A stretch of DNA of 64,000 bases from Coriobacteriia bacterium (lineage in GTDB: Bacteria > Actinomycetota > Coriobacteriia > Coriobacteriales > UBA8131), in NCBI GenBank assembly GCA_009784945.1, contig WQXH01000005.1, positions 1 through 64,000 on the forward strand, given 5' to 3'. Shown here in pieces: positions 27,687 through 37,665 of the stretch; positions within the stretch are counted from its first letter, which is position 1; each line of letters begins with the position of its first letter. A model generated the notes under the pieces. That model was not told the origin of the DNA, made no database searches, and saw only the letters and a list, made by a program, of their open reading frames with translations. The position numbers were made by a program, and so were the translations under genes.

Positions 27687-28538
27687 TTATGAGCATACCA
27701 TCCTGATTAGATTTCCTATTTCATTTTCGAAGTCTACGCCGTAGCGAGCCTCGGTGCCGGCGGCTACCGTGCGACGGATGGCACCTACAGTAAACTCGCA
27801 GGCGATGCCTATGGCCTCAACCAGGCTCTTGTCATTTAAGAGGGCGGCAAGTAAGGTGGAAGAGTAGATGTCGCCCGTACCATGAAAGTAGCCGCTGATG
27901 CGTTCGGTAAAGTAGTAAGAAATACTGTTGCTACTGGCATCGTAGGCTGCAGCACCTAGCTTGTCTGCTTCAAAGGAAACACCAGTTAAGACTACCTGCT
28001 TTGGTCCAAGAGCCGCGAGTTCTCGCAGCGTTTCTTCAATCCAGGCCTGGTCATAAGCCTCGCCCGGATACTCTTTTTCAAGTAAAAGGCATGCTTCGGT
28101 TATATTAGGCACGGTGAGGCTTGCCTTGGCAACCAGGCTGGTCATGCCACGCGCAAAGGCAAGATCAAAGGCAGGGTACAGCTCTCCAGCATCGGCCATG
28201 GCAGGGTCAACCAGTATTATGGGGTTACCAGCGCTAAAGTCATCAAAGATTCGAGCGATTTGCAATTGCTGCTCTTGGCTGCCCAGATAGCCGGTGTAGA
28301 GCGCGTCGGTCTCTATGCCCAGCTCTTGCCAATGAGCGCAAATGGGATCAATGTCTTCTGTTAAATCACGAAAGGTGTAGCCAGTAAAGCCTCCGGTATG
28401 GGTGGAAAGTATTGCCGTTGGCAAGATAACGGTTTCCACGCCAGTGGCAGAAATAATGGGCAGCGCTACAGTGAGCGAACATCTTCCTACGCAGCTAATG
28501 TCTTGAATGGTAATGGCTCGTTTTTGCTGTCTTGTCAC
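27687..28538 (-). CDS. Pyridoxamine/pyridoxal kinase
   Basis: ITIQDISCVGRCSLTVALPIISATGVETVILPTAILSTHTGGF; DPAMAD; SGYFHGTGDIYSSTLL. Confidence 0.85.
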   Translation of the reverse strand: MTRQQKRAITIQDISCVGRCSLTVALPIISATGVETVILPTAILSTHTGGFTGYTFRDLTEDIDPICAHWQELGIETDALYTGYLGSQEQQLQIARIFDDFSAGNPIILVDPAMADAGELYPAFDLAFARGMTSLVAKASLTVPNITEACLLLEKEYPGEAYDQAWIEETLRELAALGPKQVVLTGVSFEADKLGAAAYDASSNSISYYFTERISGYFHGTGDIYSSTLLAALLNDKSLVEAIGIACEFTVGAIRRTVAAGTEARYGVDFENEIGNLIRMVCS

Positions 28539-28744
28539 AAGTTTCTCCTCTTATCGTCAATTCGTATGCCAGGGCGCCGCAAAAATCAGCAACTGCGCAA
28601 GGCCTGTAACAAGATTGTAGCGCATTGCCCCTTGGTACAATGCGCTACAGCCATTAATCTGTTGTGTGTGGTGCCTGTGTACACTATTTTGCAGCGGTTC
28701 GCTTCATGAAAGCAAGCGCATGCGCCACAAAAGGGGAGAGTGTA

Positions 28745-30067
28745 TCAGCTGCTTGCCGATACACTCCTGATTCTCTCAGGCTTCTTTTGCTTGAGAGAAA
28801 ACAGTACCGATATCAGTGCAACCATAAACAGTATCAGGTTGCCAAGCGTCCAAACATCCATGATTGCTATGTTCTTGGTAATATCCTCAGTAAGAATAAA
28901 CAAGATGACTCCAACAATACTTGCGCATACCGCAAGCGCCAGCCATAAAGGCCTTTGCTTTTTATTGCGCACCTCCTTGCTATCATACTCTGACTCATCA
29001 TCGAGCTCTGACTGTGCAAGTTGACTCACATTACCTCTACTCGTTGATCTATCCTCCTCAAACCTGCGCTTAAAGGCTCTCAGCAGAGTTATCACTGTTA
29101 AAATCACTGCTGCCATGCAAAGCACCAGATTGCTCAGCGCCCAGTAATCTTTACCACCAAAGAAGGGAATCCTGCTGTCATTGATGTTGGTGCTTATTAA
29201 GTTGTCGCCCAGGTCTTCTGGAAACATGGGAGTTATCACCGTAGGCGAGGCATCGGTGCGCGGTTTTACCTGGGGGGTTGCTGCTACTTCAGGTGGCGCA
29301 GGTGGTGGAGCAATCACAATAGGTTGAGGAATATAAATAGGTGGCGTGGCCGGCGCTGGCAAAGGCAGAGGCCTTGGCGCAGGAGTAGGTTGTGGGCTCG
29401 GCGTAGGCGTAGGCGTAGGCGTAGGCGTGGGAGTTGGAGTTGGAGTAGGGGTAGGGGTCGGGGTAGGCGTGGGTGTAGGCGTAGGCGTAGGCGTGGGAGT
29501 TGGTGTTGGTGTTGGTGTAGGCGTGGGAGTAGGAGTAGGTTCAACGGGCTTAACCGTGCTTCCCTTGAAAGAGTGAGCAAAGGAGATACTGGCAGTTTTA
29601 TAGCCATTACTCTCATATACTACTGCTATGACTTGTAAGTCGCGAGTTACGTAGACCTCCACCGTATAGACTTCTTTATCAAAGGTGTAACCAGATGCTG
29701 AGGCAGTAATATGCCTGAGCTCATAGCGGTAGATGCCATCCTGATAAAAATAGATGGGCCCTATTTCTACTTCGCTTGCGCCAGTAATAGTAAAGGTGTA
29801 TGCACCAGCCCCACTCCCAGCGGGCAGGGGGTAAGACGCTTGCTCTGGCGTGAGTCGATAGCTAAATGTCTCGTGAGGTGGCGTGGTAGTTCCCGTTTTG
29901 GTAAAGCCCTGTTGCACGGTGAGCCTCAGCTCTCCCGGTTCAGCTGCCGCAGCAGTAGACGGAAGAAAGCCCAGCATGCATATCAATGCAACACAGAGGG
30001 CGAGAAGCTTCTTGAAGAACGGCAAGACCCTCATGGCTTTACCCTCATTTATAATCATTGTTGCCAT
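28745..30067 (-). CDS. Pilin-like surface protein (FctA/Spy0128-type domain) with long (PT)n linker and two C-terminal membrane segments
   Basis: Signal peptide, [46 protein letters not shown] repeat, [12 protein letters not shown] and [12 protein letters not shown] segments. Start may be 30034. Confidence 0.75.
   Translation of the reverse strand: MATMIINEGKAMRVLPFFKKLLALCVALICMLGFLPSTAAAAEPGELRLTVQQGFTKTGTTTPPHETFSYRLTPEQASYPLPAGSGAGAYTFTITGASEVEIGPIYFYQDGIYRYELRHITASASGYTFDKEVYTVEVYVTRDLQVIAVVYESNGYKTASISFAHSFKGSTVKPVEPTPTPTPTPTPTPTPTPTPTPTPTPTPTPTPTPTPTPTPTPTPTPTPSPQPTPAPRPLPLPAPATPPIYIPQPIVIAPPPAPPEVAATPQVKPRTDASPTVITPMFPEDLGDNLISTNINDSRIPFFGGKDYWALSNLVLCMAAVILTVITLLRAFKRRFEEDRSTSRGNVSQLAQSELDDESEYDSKEVRNKKQRPLWLALAVCASIVGVILFILTEDITKNIAIMDVWTLGNLILFMVALISVLFSLKQKKPERIRSVSASS
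29390..29545 (-). repeat. Hexanucleotide-based (PT)n coding repeat
   Basis: Tandem GGCGTA/GGAGTT/GGTGTT units. Confidence 0.9.
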
Positions 30068-31014
30068 GTGTCTTCATCTCCTTTATCGGGCATAGTAACA
30101 CTGCCCTTTTTTCGGGAATCCCTTCTGCGCTTGAGCGCAATTACCAGCCAAAGTAGCAGTGCAAGCGGCAGGCCCACCGCTACGATCTTACCCCAGAGGG
30201 GGGCCTGCTCCCAAAGGCTGGAGAAGCCATCAATACGCTGACCTTCTTCTGCAAAGGGGTCTTGCATGACCTCGCTGGTAATCCTACCCACCAATAGATC
30301 GCGCCCGTTTGTTGAGCTTTGCGAGCAAGTGGCGAGCAAGACGATCCTGTCGTTGGTTGACACTGCAATGTTTCTGGTGTGTTTTGCCATTCCAAGAAGC
30401 AGATCCAGGTAGGCCTCCTGCTCTTCAACCGCAGTAATCTTGGTTCTAAATACTGCGGTGTCGTAGGCGTTGGTGTGGAGGAAGGCAAAGAATTCTATGC
30501 CCTGTTCTTGCCCGTCAAAGTACAGCACGCCATATTGGCGGGCATCAAAATAGCTCTTCTCAGAAAACAGTCCTATCTGTCCAAACATTACTTCTTTGTC
30601 CATATGATGGGCGTGGATGATACTGCTGAAGTCCGAGAAATCCGTGCTGCTGTTGCAGTCTAGAAAGACTGCGCCAGAAAGCGAGTAGCGACCCTTTGCG
30701 TTGGTGTTGACATACTTGAGGTTGTCTTTGTTTTGCACCAGAGGGTAATCGATGTTGGTTCCATAGACCGTCAGCCATCCAAACACCTCGGGATTAATTG
30801 CTTGAAGCTCCGCAAAGGAAAGGCCATCGCTTCCTGCCGTGGGTTTATAGAGCTCATATTGCACGGGGGCAGCTGCTCGATACAGTTGGTTGGAGTCCCA
30901 CAGTGCAAAGCAGCCGATTGCAACCAAGATCAGCATGGCAAAGAGAAGCGCGATTTCCACGATTCCGTGTGCCAATTTTGCTGTCCTGATTGCTATGTTT
31001 GCTGCTATACTCAT
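30055..31014 (-). CDS. Class B sortase
   Basis: FGWLTVYGTNIDYPLVQ..YSLSGAVFLDCNSS..IIHAHHM..VLLATCSQSSTNGRDLLVGRI. Confidence 0.92.
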   Translation of the reverse strand: MSIAANIAIRTAKLAHGIVEIALLFAMLILVAIGCFALWDSNQLYRAAAPVQYELYKPTAGSDGLSFAELQAINPEVFGWLTVYGTNIDYPLVQNKDNLKYVNTNAKGRYSLSGAVFLDCNSSTDFSDFSSIIHAHHMDKEVMFGQIGLFSEKSYFDARQYGVLYFDGQEQGIEFFAFLHTNAYDTAVFRTKITAVEEQEAYLDLLLGMAKHTRNIAVSTNDRIVLLATCSQSSTNGRDLLVGRITSEVMQDPFAEEGQRIDGFSSLWEQAPLWGKIVAVGLPLALLLWLVIALKRRRDSRKKGSVTMPDKGDEDTWQQ

Positions 31015-31035
31015 GAGACCCTTTCTATCTCTTGG

Positions 31036-31081
31036 GCGGGGCTGTGGTTGTTCAACTGCCTAAAACACAGCCCTCGCCCTT
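31036..31081 (-). terminator. Intercistronic hairpin between pilin and sortase genes
   Basis: GGGCGGGGCTGTG ... CACAGCCCTCGCCC. Confidence 0.5.
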
Positions 31082-31160
31082 TACTTCAATACTTGGTGTG
31101 CAATTCTCAAACTACCGGTACTTCCTTGAAACGCCTTGCGCTTCTCTTGCATCGAATGAA

Positions 31161-32468
31161 CTAATTGTTGCTTTCGCTCTTGCTCTTGCGCGACTTAACT
31201 ACGACAAAGCCAATGATAGAGGCCAGTGCCAGGAGGATCAGGCCGTAGAAGGGGAGGTCTGCTGTATTGATGCCGGTGGGGATGATTTCTCCGCGGTCAT
31301 TGACAAAGGCTGCTCCACTGCCATGCTCGCCAACAAAGAGCAGGGTGGGGCTGATGTTTCCGTGAGGAACAGCAAGTGGCTGACCCTTGGCGCTACTGGC
31401 TTCTCCCGTGGTGGGCACCGCAGCTGCAAAGTCGTAGATTACGGTTACGCTGGGGGTATAGCCCGCAACGCCTGCTTCGCCTACAGCAAAGCCTGTGCCA
31501 ACCGGCGTGTCAACAAATACGAGATACTGGTTGTGAGCCAGGGTAAAGTTTACTGCTGCGCCAGAGTTAAAGAGAATGGCAGACCCAACGGCCGTATAGT
31601 CGCTGCCGTCTTTTTGGACGATATAGCCATAGCTGCTCTTGACATCATTGACTACCAGAGAGGGAATATTGATGGTGAGGCTAAAGTTAAACTCCATGTC
31701 GGTGCTTGAAAAATCACCGGTGACCTCTTTGCTTACGAAGAGGGTCCAGTCGTTCTCGTCCAGTGGATCAGGATTGCCGGGATCAGTTGGCTTAAGGGTC
31801 TTTTGGTAGCCGTTGGCAAAAATCAATTGACTATACTCAAAGGTGCTGTCTCCACCGCCGGGGCTTGGATCACTCTTAGACTGATCGCCCTCGTCAACTT
31901 CTTCGCCTTCGTGATCTTGTGTCATAACTGCGCCAATGTGGGTAATTTCTAGCACGCCATCAATCTCGTCAACATAGACCTTGACAGTCCAGATGGCACC
32001 TGAGTATTCAACTACCTCGATATAGTCGGAGTTGGACGGTGGGGTGTAGGTGTCTGGGGTCTCCCTGATTTCATACTCATAAACACCTGCACCGTTTGTT
32101 GCAAACATTGAGACGGTAAAGAGTGAATCAGACTCCAGGTAGTAGGTGGTAACTCCGCCTACGGTTCCTTCAAGTTCTTGTATTCCGTCAAAGCTGATGG
32201 GCACCGTGCCTATTACCGGCACCTTGCCTACGTCTGCCGTGCTGTCGTTATAGCTGATTGCGGTTACGGTAAATTCAAAATCCATTTGTGCGGGTAGTGC
32301 TGTGCCATAAGGCACCTTCAAAAGCTTGGTAATTGCGGCCTCTGAAGTTTCTGCTGCATCGGTGTTGGGCTGGGCTATGGCGGTTCCCATGAACCCAAAG
32401 GTCAACGCGACTGCAACCATACTTGCGATGAGTGTTTTGATTGACTTCTTCATTTTCTTTACCTCCAA
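31161..32468 (-). CDS. Major pilin-like protein (two FctA/Spy0128-like domains)
   Basis: Signal peptide; GAGVYEYEIRETPDTYTPPSNSDYIEVVEY; C-terminal GEIIPTGINTADLPFYGLILLALASIIGFVVVKSRKSK sorting-like signal. Confidence 0.8.
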   Translation of the reverse strand: MEVKKMKKSIKTLIASMVAVALTFGFMGTAIAQPNTDAAETSEAAITKLLKVPYGTALPAQMDFEFTVTAISYNDSTADVGKVPVIGTVPISFDGIQELEGTVGGVTTYYLESDSLFTVSMFATNGAGVYEYEIRETPDTYTPPSNSDYIEVVEYSGAIWTVKVYVDEIDGVLEITHIGAVMTQDHEGEEVDEGDQSKSDPSPGGGDSTFEYSQLIFANGYQKTLKPTDPGNPDPLDENDWTLFVSKEVTGDFSSTDMEFNFSLTINIPSLVVNDVKSSYGYIVQKDGSDYTAVGSAILFNSGAAVNFTLAHNQYLVFVDTPVGTGFAVGEAGVAGYTPSVTVIYDFAAAVPTTGEASSAKGQPLAVPHGNISPTLLFVGEHGSGAAFVNDRGEIIPTGINTADLPFYGLILLALASIIGFVVVKSRKSKSESNN

Positions 32469-32603
32469 AACTGTTTGTCAACTTTTTCTAGTTGTTGCTG
32501 GTTAGTACTGCTTGCTGGTTTTTGCTAATCGTTGGTTCTTAGCTTCTCTTAGATTCCAGTTCCTGTTTCTTGCTTACTTCTTCTTGCAATGCGGTAGGGC
32601 TCT

Positions 32604-33266
32604 CTACAGACTTCGTCTTCTCAGCAGGGTCATGACTGTCCCTTGGGTATCGTCTGTATCGACTGAGCCATAGATACGACTATCGGTTGCACCCCCCCTC
32701 GCATCTCCCAAGACAAATATCTCATTTGCTTGTAAGGTGATGGGAAAATCCGCTCCCCCTGCATATCGCTGGGTTGCCTCGTAGATCCCTTGCTCTTGTT
32801 GAAGCGCCCCATTTATGGTCAGGCCTTCTTTGAGAATGTCTACGGTGTCACCCGCTACGGCAATGACTCTTCGCACCTGCGGCTGTCCTTTAAAGGTCAG
32901 TACTATCAGGTCTCCTGCGCGGTAATCTTTGTCCCAGCGGTTAAACAAAACCAAATCTCCATCCTTTATTGCTGGATTCATGTCGGCGTCTACGTTGTAG
33001 TGCAAGCCAAACACGAAGGTAAAAAGCAGTGCTACGATTCCTACTATCGCTCCAATCTTGATGGCCATGTGCCTGAGCTCGCGCCCGAGCAAAGTCCGAG
33101 AGGAGGGCAGACAGGTGGGGGAGGGCTGTAGCGCCACGGTAGCTTGGGCAGCTTGGGTAGCTTGGGTAGCTTGGGCAGCTAGAGTAGCTTGGGTAGCTTG
33201 GGCAGCTTGGGATTTCTGAGAAGCATGGGCAACTTCATTCAGAGGTTTAGATAGTGTGGCGCTCAT
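32604..33266 (-). CDS. Signal peptidase I-like protein (SipA-like pilus chaperone candidate)
   Basis: HYNVDADMNPAIKDGDLVLFNRWDKDYRAGDLIVL..QVRRVIAVAGDTVDI..NEIFVLGDARGGATDSRIYG; S26 fold motifs. Confidence 0.8.
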   Translation of the reverse strand: MSATLSKPLNEVAHASQKSQAAQATQATLAAQATQATQAAQATVALQPSPTCLPSSRTLLGRELRHMAIKIGAIVGIVALLFTFVFGLHYNVDADMNPAIKDGDLVLFNRWDKDYRAGDLIVLTFKGQPQVRRVIAVAGDTVDILKEGLTINGALQQEQGIYEATQRYAGGADFPITLQANEIFVLGDARGGATDSRIYGSVDTDDTQGTVMTLLRRRSL

Positions 33267-36200
33267 AGTTACAACCCTCCCTTCTGTTAGCGATGCGCAG
33301 CCTTCTTGTGGCCAAAATGGTCAAGACTGTTGCGCTTATTGTCATTGGTACGAGAATGAATATCTCAAAGTCTCCAAGGGTAATGCCGGCTTCTACCACT
33401 TCTTTACGAGTGTTAGAAAAGTCAAAGATGCGGTTTGCAGTCATAGGCCTGAAGCTGCCGTCCAAACCGCCGGTGTCATGCCCCTCTTCGGTAGCAGAAG
33501 CTATGCTGTCCTTAAACGTTATGACGTAGTTCAGGTCGTTTTCTGCGACGATGCGCAGATGGCTGCCAAGCGAAAGGCCCAGTATCTCAAGAGACTGCCC
33601 GTGCTTGAGGCCAAAGGTTGCCGATCCCTGGTCGTTCAAGACGAGAACGCCACTTGCAGGTGCGGCTATATTTGAATTTGGCAGACTCGATCCGAGGATG
33701 GATAACTCGGTGCCGGCTGCAAGTGGCGCAAGGTAGTTGTTGACAAAGTACACCGTATAGATGAACTCTTTGGATGAGTTGCTATAAGGCCCGGTAACCA
33801 AATGCGAGATGGTCAGGGAGCTTTGTCCGTAATAAATCAGATTGATGTCTGTTTCTTCTGTAATATTGGCAACTTCGATACTGGAGTTGTTTTGCAGCGT
33901 TGCCCCGCTGCCGATCTTCCAGTTTTCAAAGGTGTAGTCTGCAATGGAGGGAATGCCGCCCCAGGCTGCGAGGCTAAAGCTGTGCCCTTCTTGGACATAG
34001 TGTTCTTTTGAGCTTGGGGTGCCAATCTCGGTTCCGCTGTCATCAATATAGTGAGTCGTCACTACGTGCCAGCTATCAGCAATGCCGTAGTGCACGGTGT
34101 AGTATTTGTTGGTAAGAGAGCTGTTGACCGTCTGGTCTTCGTTTTCGTATACGCCTGCGTCAAGTATTATTTGTGCAGATGATGCATCTAAGGGAGTTGC
34201 CTCAAAGGGGCCTACGGGCACAATCATGCTCCACGTGGGCGCAGCAACGCTTGCGTTACGCGTGTAGGTTATTTGGTCGAATCCTAAAGGCGGATCCTCC
34301 AGCAATGTGGTGCCATCAAAATCAAAGGGCATGCCGTAGGGTGCACCTTGTTCAAGTACGAGCTTGGTGTAGGGCTTGATTGCCGAGTTGGTTCTGATGC
34401 TCCAGTCTTGCACAAATACATTAACAGGGGTGTAGACATTGCTGATATCAATGTAGGTTACATGAACTATGTCTCTACCAGTATTGGCTCCCTTGTAGTG
34501 TATCTGTATCCAGTAGCGTCCGTTTCTGTCTATGTCCATAGTGTATTCATGCACATGCGTGCTGCTATTGGAGGAGAGATCCAGTGTCTGCCCGCTTCCA
34601 CCAATGCCCTTGTTTCCTGAGCTGGCAGCGCTATATCCTGCCCCAAAAGAAGTCTGGCTGTTTTGTGGGTCTTCTAAGCTCTCGCGATACCACCTTACGT
34701 CAACAATAGCTCTTTTGTCGCCATTTGAAGGAAGGTTATTGTGGTTGATATCCACATGCAAGGTAGCGTTTCCGTAGGCCTTGACCTGGCTATCAATGCC
34801 ACTGAGAGACCACTCGGGGCGTCCAGAGGAGAGTATGATTTCGCCGATGTTGGTTTTTGGGTCATATTGGGTAGGATCACTGGGAACGGTAACTTGCATC
34901 CTGTAGTCGAGATAGGTACCGTATTCGGCGCTGTACATGACAAAGTCGTGCGTTCCTGCTGGAAGCCATAGGTAGGCAATGCCCAGTTCATTGGAGGTAG
35001 CTCGGTAGTTATAATCGGGCGCGCCTCCGATACCCCCCTCAACAAAGACGGATATATCGGTGTTAGGTAGCAAGCCGTGCTCATTTTTAACCTCCACGCC
35101 AATCATGTAGACCAGGCGGTTGCCTAGAGCTGATCCATTTTTTGGAGAGAAGTTAACGCGAATCATGTTGAGGCTGTTGGCAGAGTACACGGAGCCACCA
35201 GAAATACTGACTGCGACGGTGCTGTCGGTGCCACCCCCAACGCCAGATGAAGTGGGAGACTCACACTCTGCCTTAATGATTCCTCCGGATATATTGATGG
35301 TTCCGGTTGAGGTTGGATTCATACCGGCACCAATGCCAGCAGCCTGGTTTGAACCTTTGGCATAGATTAAGCCGCCGCTGATATTGATTATGCCGCAACT
35401 GGAGCCGCCGCCTGCGCCTATGCCTGTGCCAGCGCTGGTGGTTCGTGCGTCTATGATGCCGCCGCTGATTTCAATGTATTGACCAGGCGAGTTAAAGCCA
35501 CCACCGATGCTGGAGCTGCTTCCGAAGGCTCGCGTGGTAATGGTGCCGCCGCTGATATAGATGTTTCCTCCGGGAGCCAAATTACCCGTGTTGCCACCGC
35601 CGCCGCCGATGCCCGAACCGCCGCCGGTGCCAACGGGAGAGCCTGAAGCTACTACGGTGCCTCCGGTGATTATCACGGTGTTATTGGGAGCATGCATACC
35701 GCCACCAATACCAGCAGCGCCTCCCGCGCCTGCACTGGCGGTTATGTGGCCACCATTGATGGTGATGTTGCCGCCGGCTCCGCCTCTGCTGCCAGAGGGA
35801 GAAGTAGGAGCACCGCCGCCGCCAATACCTGCGCCACCGCCGCTGCCGCCTGTGGCGACCACTGTGCCGCTGTGTATGGTGATGGTTCCTCCCCCACCAA
35901 CTTGACCGCCGCCAATACCTGCGCCGCCATTGCTGCCTCCGATGGCCGTTACCGCGCCTGTTGCGCCGCTGTTGATGGTGATGGTTCCACCGGATGCGCC
36001 ATGGTAGCCACCGCCTATACCTGCAGCAAAGATGCCGCCTTGGGCAGATACTTCGCCGCCGTTGATAAGGACTGTATCTCCACTGCCGTTTTGACCGCCG
36101 CCTATACCAGCGCCGTACTGTCCGCCAGTGGCTTGAACCTTACCGCCGTTAATGGTTACCTTGCCGCCAGATCCTGCGTGGCCGCTACCGCCTATACCAG

Positions 36201-37224
36201 CGCCGTACTGTCCGCCAGTGGCTGTGACCGTACCGCTGTTGATAATGATGGTGCCGCAGGCAACGTTAGCATTGGAAGCTGTGGTGCTCCCGCCAATACC
36301 AGCGCCTCTGACCCTGCCAGTGGCCTGCAAGGTGCCTGGACCGCTGATGGTAAGGGTTGAGCCGCTCTCTACGACAATGCCTGCCGCATGTTCTGGATTA
36401 ACACCATTGTCATTGGTGGTGGTAAAGCTGTTGACTTTGCCCTCCACGAGATAGAGGGTAACGTTGGAGCTTCCCAGTATCCTCAAGGTGCTAAAGCCGT
36501 TTGCTCTGTTCACACCGTGCAAGACGAGTGTGCAGGTGGCATTATTAACAATAATCGTCTTGTTGCTATTGCCTGCCAGCACCGAGTAGATGCCACCCGA
36601 TGTAGTAATAGTGGTATCGCTGCTACCATCGATGACATCGGTAGGCAAAGGCTCTGGACTCAAGGGCATGATGGGTGAGAATGCCTCTCCCCCTGGATTG
36701 CCCTCTGGACTTTCTGTTGTGCTATCAAGGGGGTCGCTTGAGGGCTCACCCGAAGGACTGTTTGAAGGACCATTGAGAGGAGGTATACCGGGCAAGCCGG
36801 TAATCAATTCCAGCTGCCCGTCCTTGAGCCCCAGTCCAGGGCCGTAGCCGTTAGCATCTTGTGTCATCTCATTTGGAGAATTTGACTCAAAGGAGCCCTC
36901 TATTGCAGGGTCTCCTGCTGGTGCAGCATCTCCCACAGCGCCCTCTCTTGGTGTCTCTCCCAAGGTGCCTTCTTCCAAGTCCTGTGTGCCAAGGAGCTCT
37001 TCTTCGTTAATGCCCTCAGGTACAGGGCTTTCCGACGGAGCGCCCTCTTCAAGTTCAAGACCCATGACAAGCAAGGTCTCCTCCTCGTTGGACTCGAGTG
37101 AGTTAGCGTAACCCGAAGCGAGCGGCACCAGGGATGCTATAAGAAGGCAGGCTATGAGAAAGCTAATGAGCTTTCCGAGACCGGAGCGATATGTTTGTTT
37201 TTTACTCACGACTATTCCTCCCAA
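33247..37224 (-). CDS. Large surface adhesin with many GAGIGGG..TITINGGTVTATGG repeats
   Basis: Signal peptide, roughly 14 Gly-rich repeats, Ig-like C-terminal region, terminal TM segment. Confidence 0.8.
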   Translation of the reverse strand: MGGIVVSKKQTYRSGLGKLISFLIACLLIASLVPLASGYANSLESNEEETLLVMGLELEEGAPSESPVPEGINEEELLGTQDLEEGTLGETPREGAVGDAAPAGDPAIEGSFESNSPNEMTQDANGYGPGLGLKDGQLELITGLPGIPPLNGPSNSPSGEPSSDPLDSTTESPEGNPGGEAFSPIMPLSPEPLPTDVIDGSSDTTITTSGGIYSVLAGNSNKTIIVNNATCTLVLHGVNRANGFSTLRILGSSNVTLYLVEGKVNSFTTTNDNGVNPEHAAGIVVESGSTLTISGPGTLQATGRVRGAGIGGSTTASNANVACGTIIINSGTVTATGGQYGAGIGGSGHAGSGGKVTINGGKVQATGGQYGAGIGGGQNGSGDTVLINGGEVSAQGGIFAAGIGGGYHGASGGTITINSGATGAVTAIGGSNGGAGIGGGQVGGGGTITIHSGTVVATGGSGGGAGIGGGGAPTSPSGSRGGAGGNITINGGHITASAGAGGAAGIGGGMHAPNNTVIITGGTVVASGSPVGTGGGSGIGGGGGNTGNLAPGGNIYISGGTITTRAFGSSSSIGGGFNSPGQYIEISGGIIDARTTSAGTGIGAGGGSSCGIINISGGLIYAKGSNQAAGIGAGMNPTSTGTINISGGIIKAECESPTSSGVGGGTDSTVAVSISGGSVYSANSLNMIRVNFSPKNGSALGNRLVYMIGVEVKNEHGLLPNTDISVFVEGGIGGAPDYNYRATSNELGIAYLWLPAGTHDFVMYSAEYGTYLDYRMQVTVPSDPTQYDPKTNIGEIILSSGRPEWSLSGIDSQVKAYGNATLHVDINHNNLPSNGDKRAIVDVRWYRESLEDPQNSQTSFGAGYSAASSGNKGIGGSGQTLDLSSNSSTHVHEYTMDIDRNGRYWIQIHYKGANTGRDIVHVTYIDISNVYTPVNVFVQDWSIRTNSAIKPYTKLVLEQGAPYGMPFDFDGTTLLEDPPLGFDQITYTRNASVAAPTWSMIVPVGPFEATPLDASSAQIILDAGVYENEDQTVNSSLTNKYYTVHYGIADSWHVVTTHYIDDSGTEIGTPSSKEHYVQEGHSFSLAAWGGIPSIADYTFENWKIGSGATLQNNSSIEVANITEETDINLIYYGQSSLTISHLVTGPYSNSSKEFIYTVYFVNNYLAPLAAGTELSILGSSLPNSNIAAPASGVLVLNDQGSATFGLKHGQSLEILGLSLGSHLRIVAENDLNYVITFKDSIASATEEGHDTGGLDGSFRPMTANRIFDFSNTRKEVVEAGITLGDFEIFILVPMTISATVLTILATRRLRIANRREGCNYERHTI

Positions 37225-37665
37225 CTTATGGGTTTGCCCTAGCTACGCTGCACTACTTTCGTTATCAAACAGAGCTGGTGTCTATTACCCCTCCGAGGTT
37301 TACCCCTTTACGGCTCTCGGATTTATGCTCCGTTCTGATGCAAAGTATCAACTGTCAAGGGGCTTTAGGGTCAATGAATGTTCAGGAAAAAACACAATTA
37401 TATTGTTAAAAATGGGTTGAAAAATGAAATTGCTATGTGGGTAGCAAATTAAATGGAATGAGTGTGAGTTTGTCTTGACAGCGCATCTACCAGCACTTCT
37501 TTGCAGACAAGCGTCACGATGCATATACGGGCAAGGAAATTACCAAAAAGAATCCAAGCCGTTTGCCCTCTTTGCCGATGAAAGCGGTGACCAAAAAAAG
37601 CCTACACAATTTTGACACCAAATTGTTACAAAAAAAGCTGAGGAACGAGGGCTTGGGCAATTACA

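Noticed and set aside
29346-29576. Plus-strand ORF encoding (VG)n
   Set aside because: It is the antisense reading of the (PT)n pilin repeat; no independent start or domain support.
35561-36454. Plus-strand ORFs rich in Pro/Ala over the adhesin
   Set aside because: Antisense artefacts of the Gly-rich adhesin repeats.
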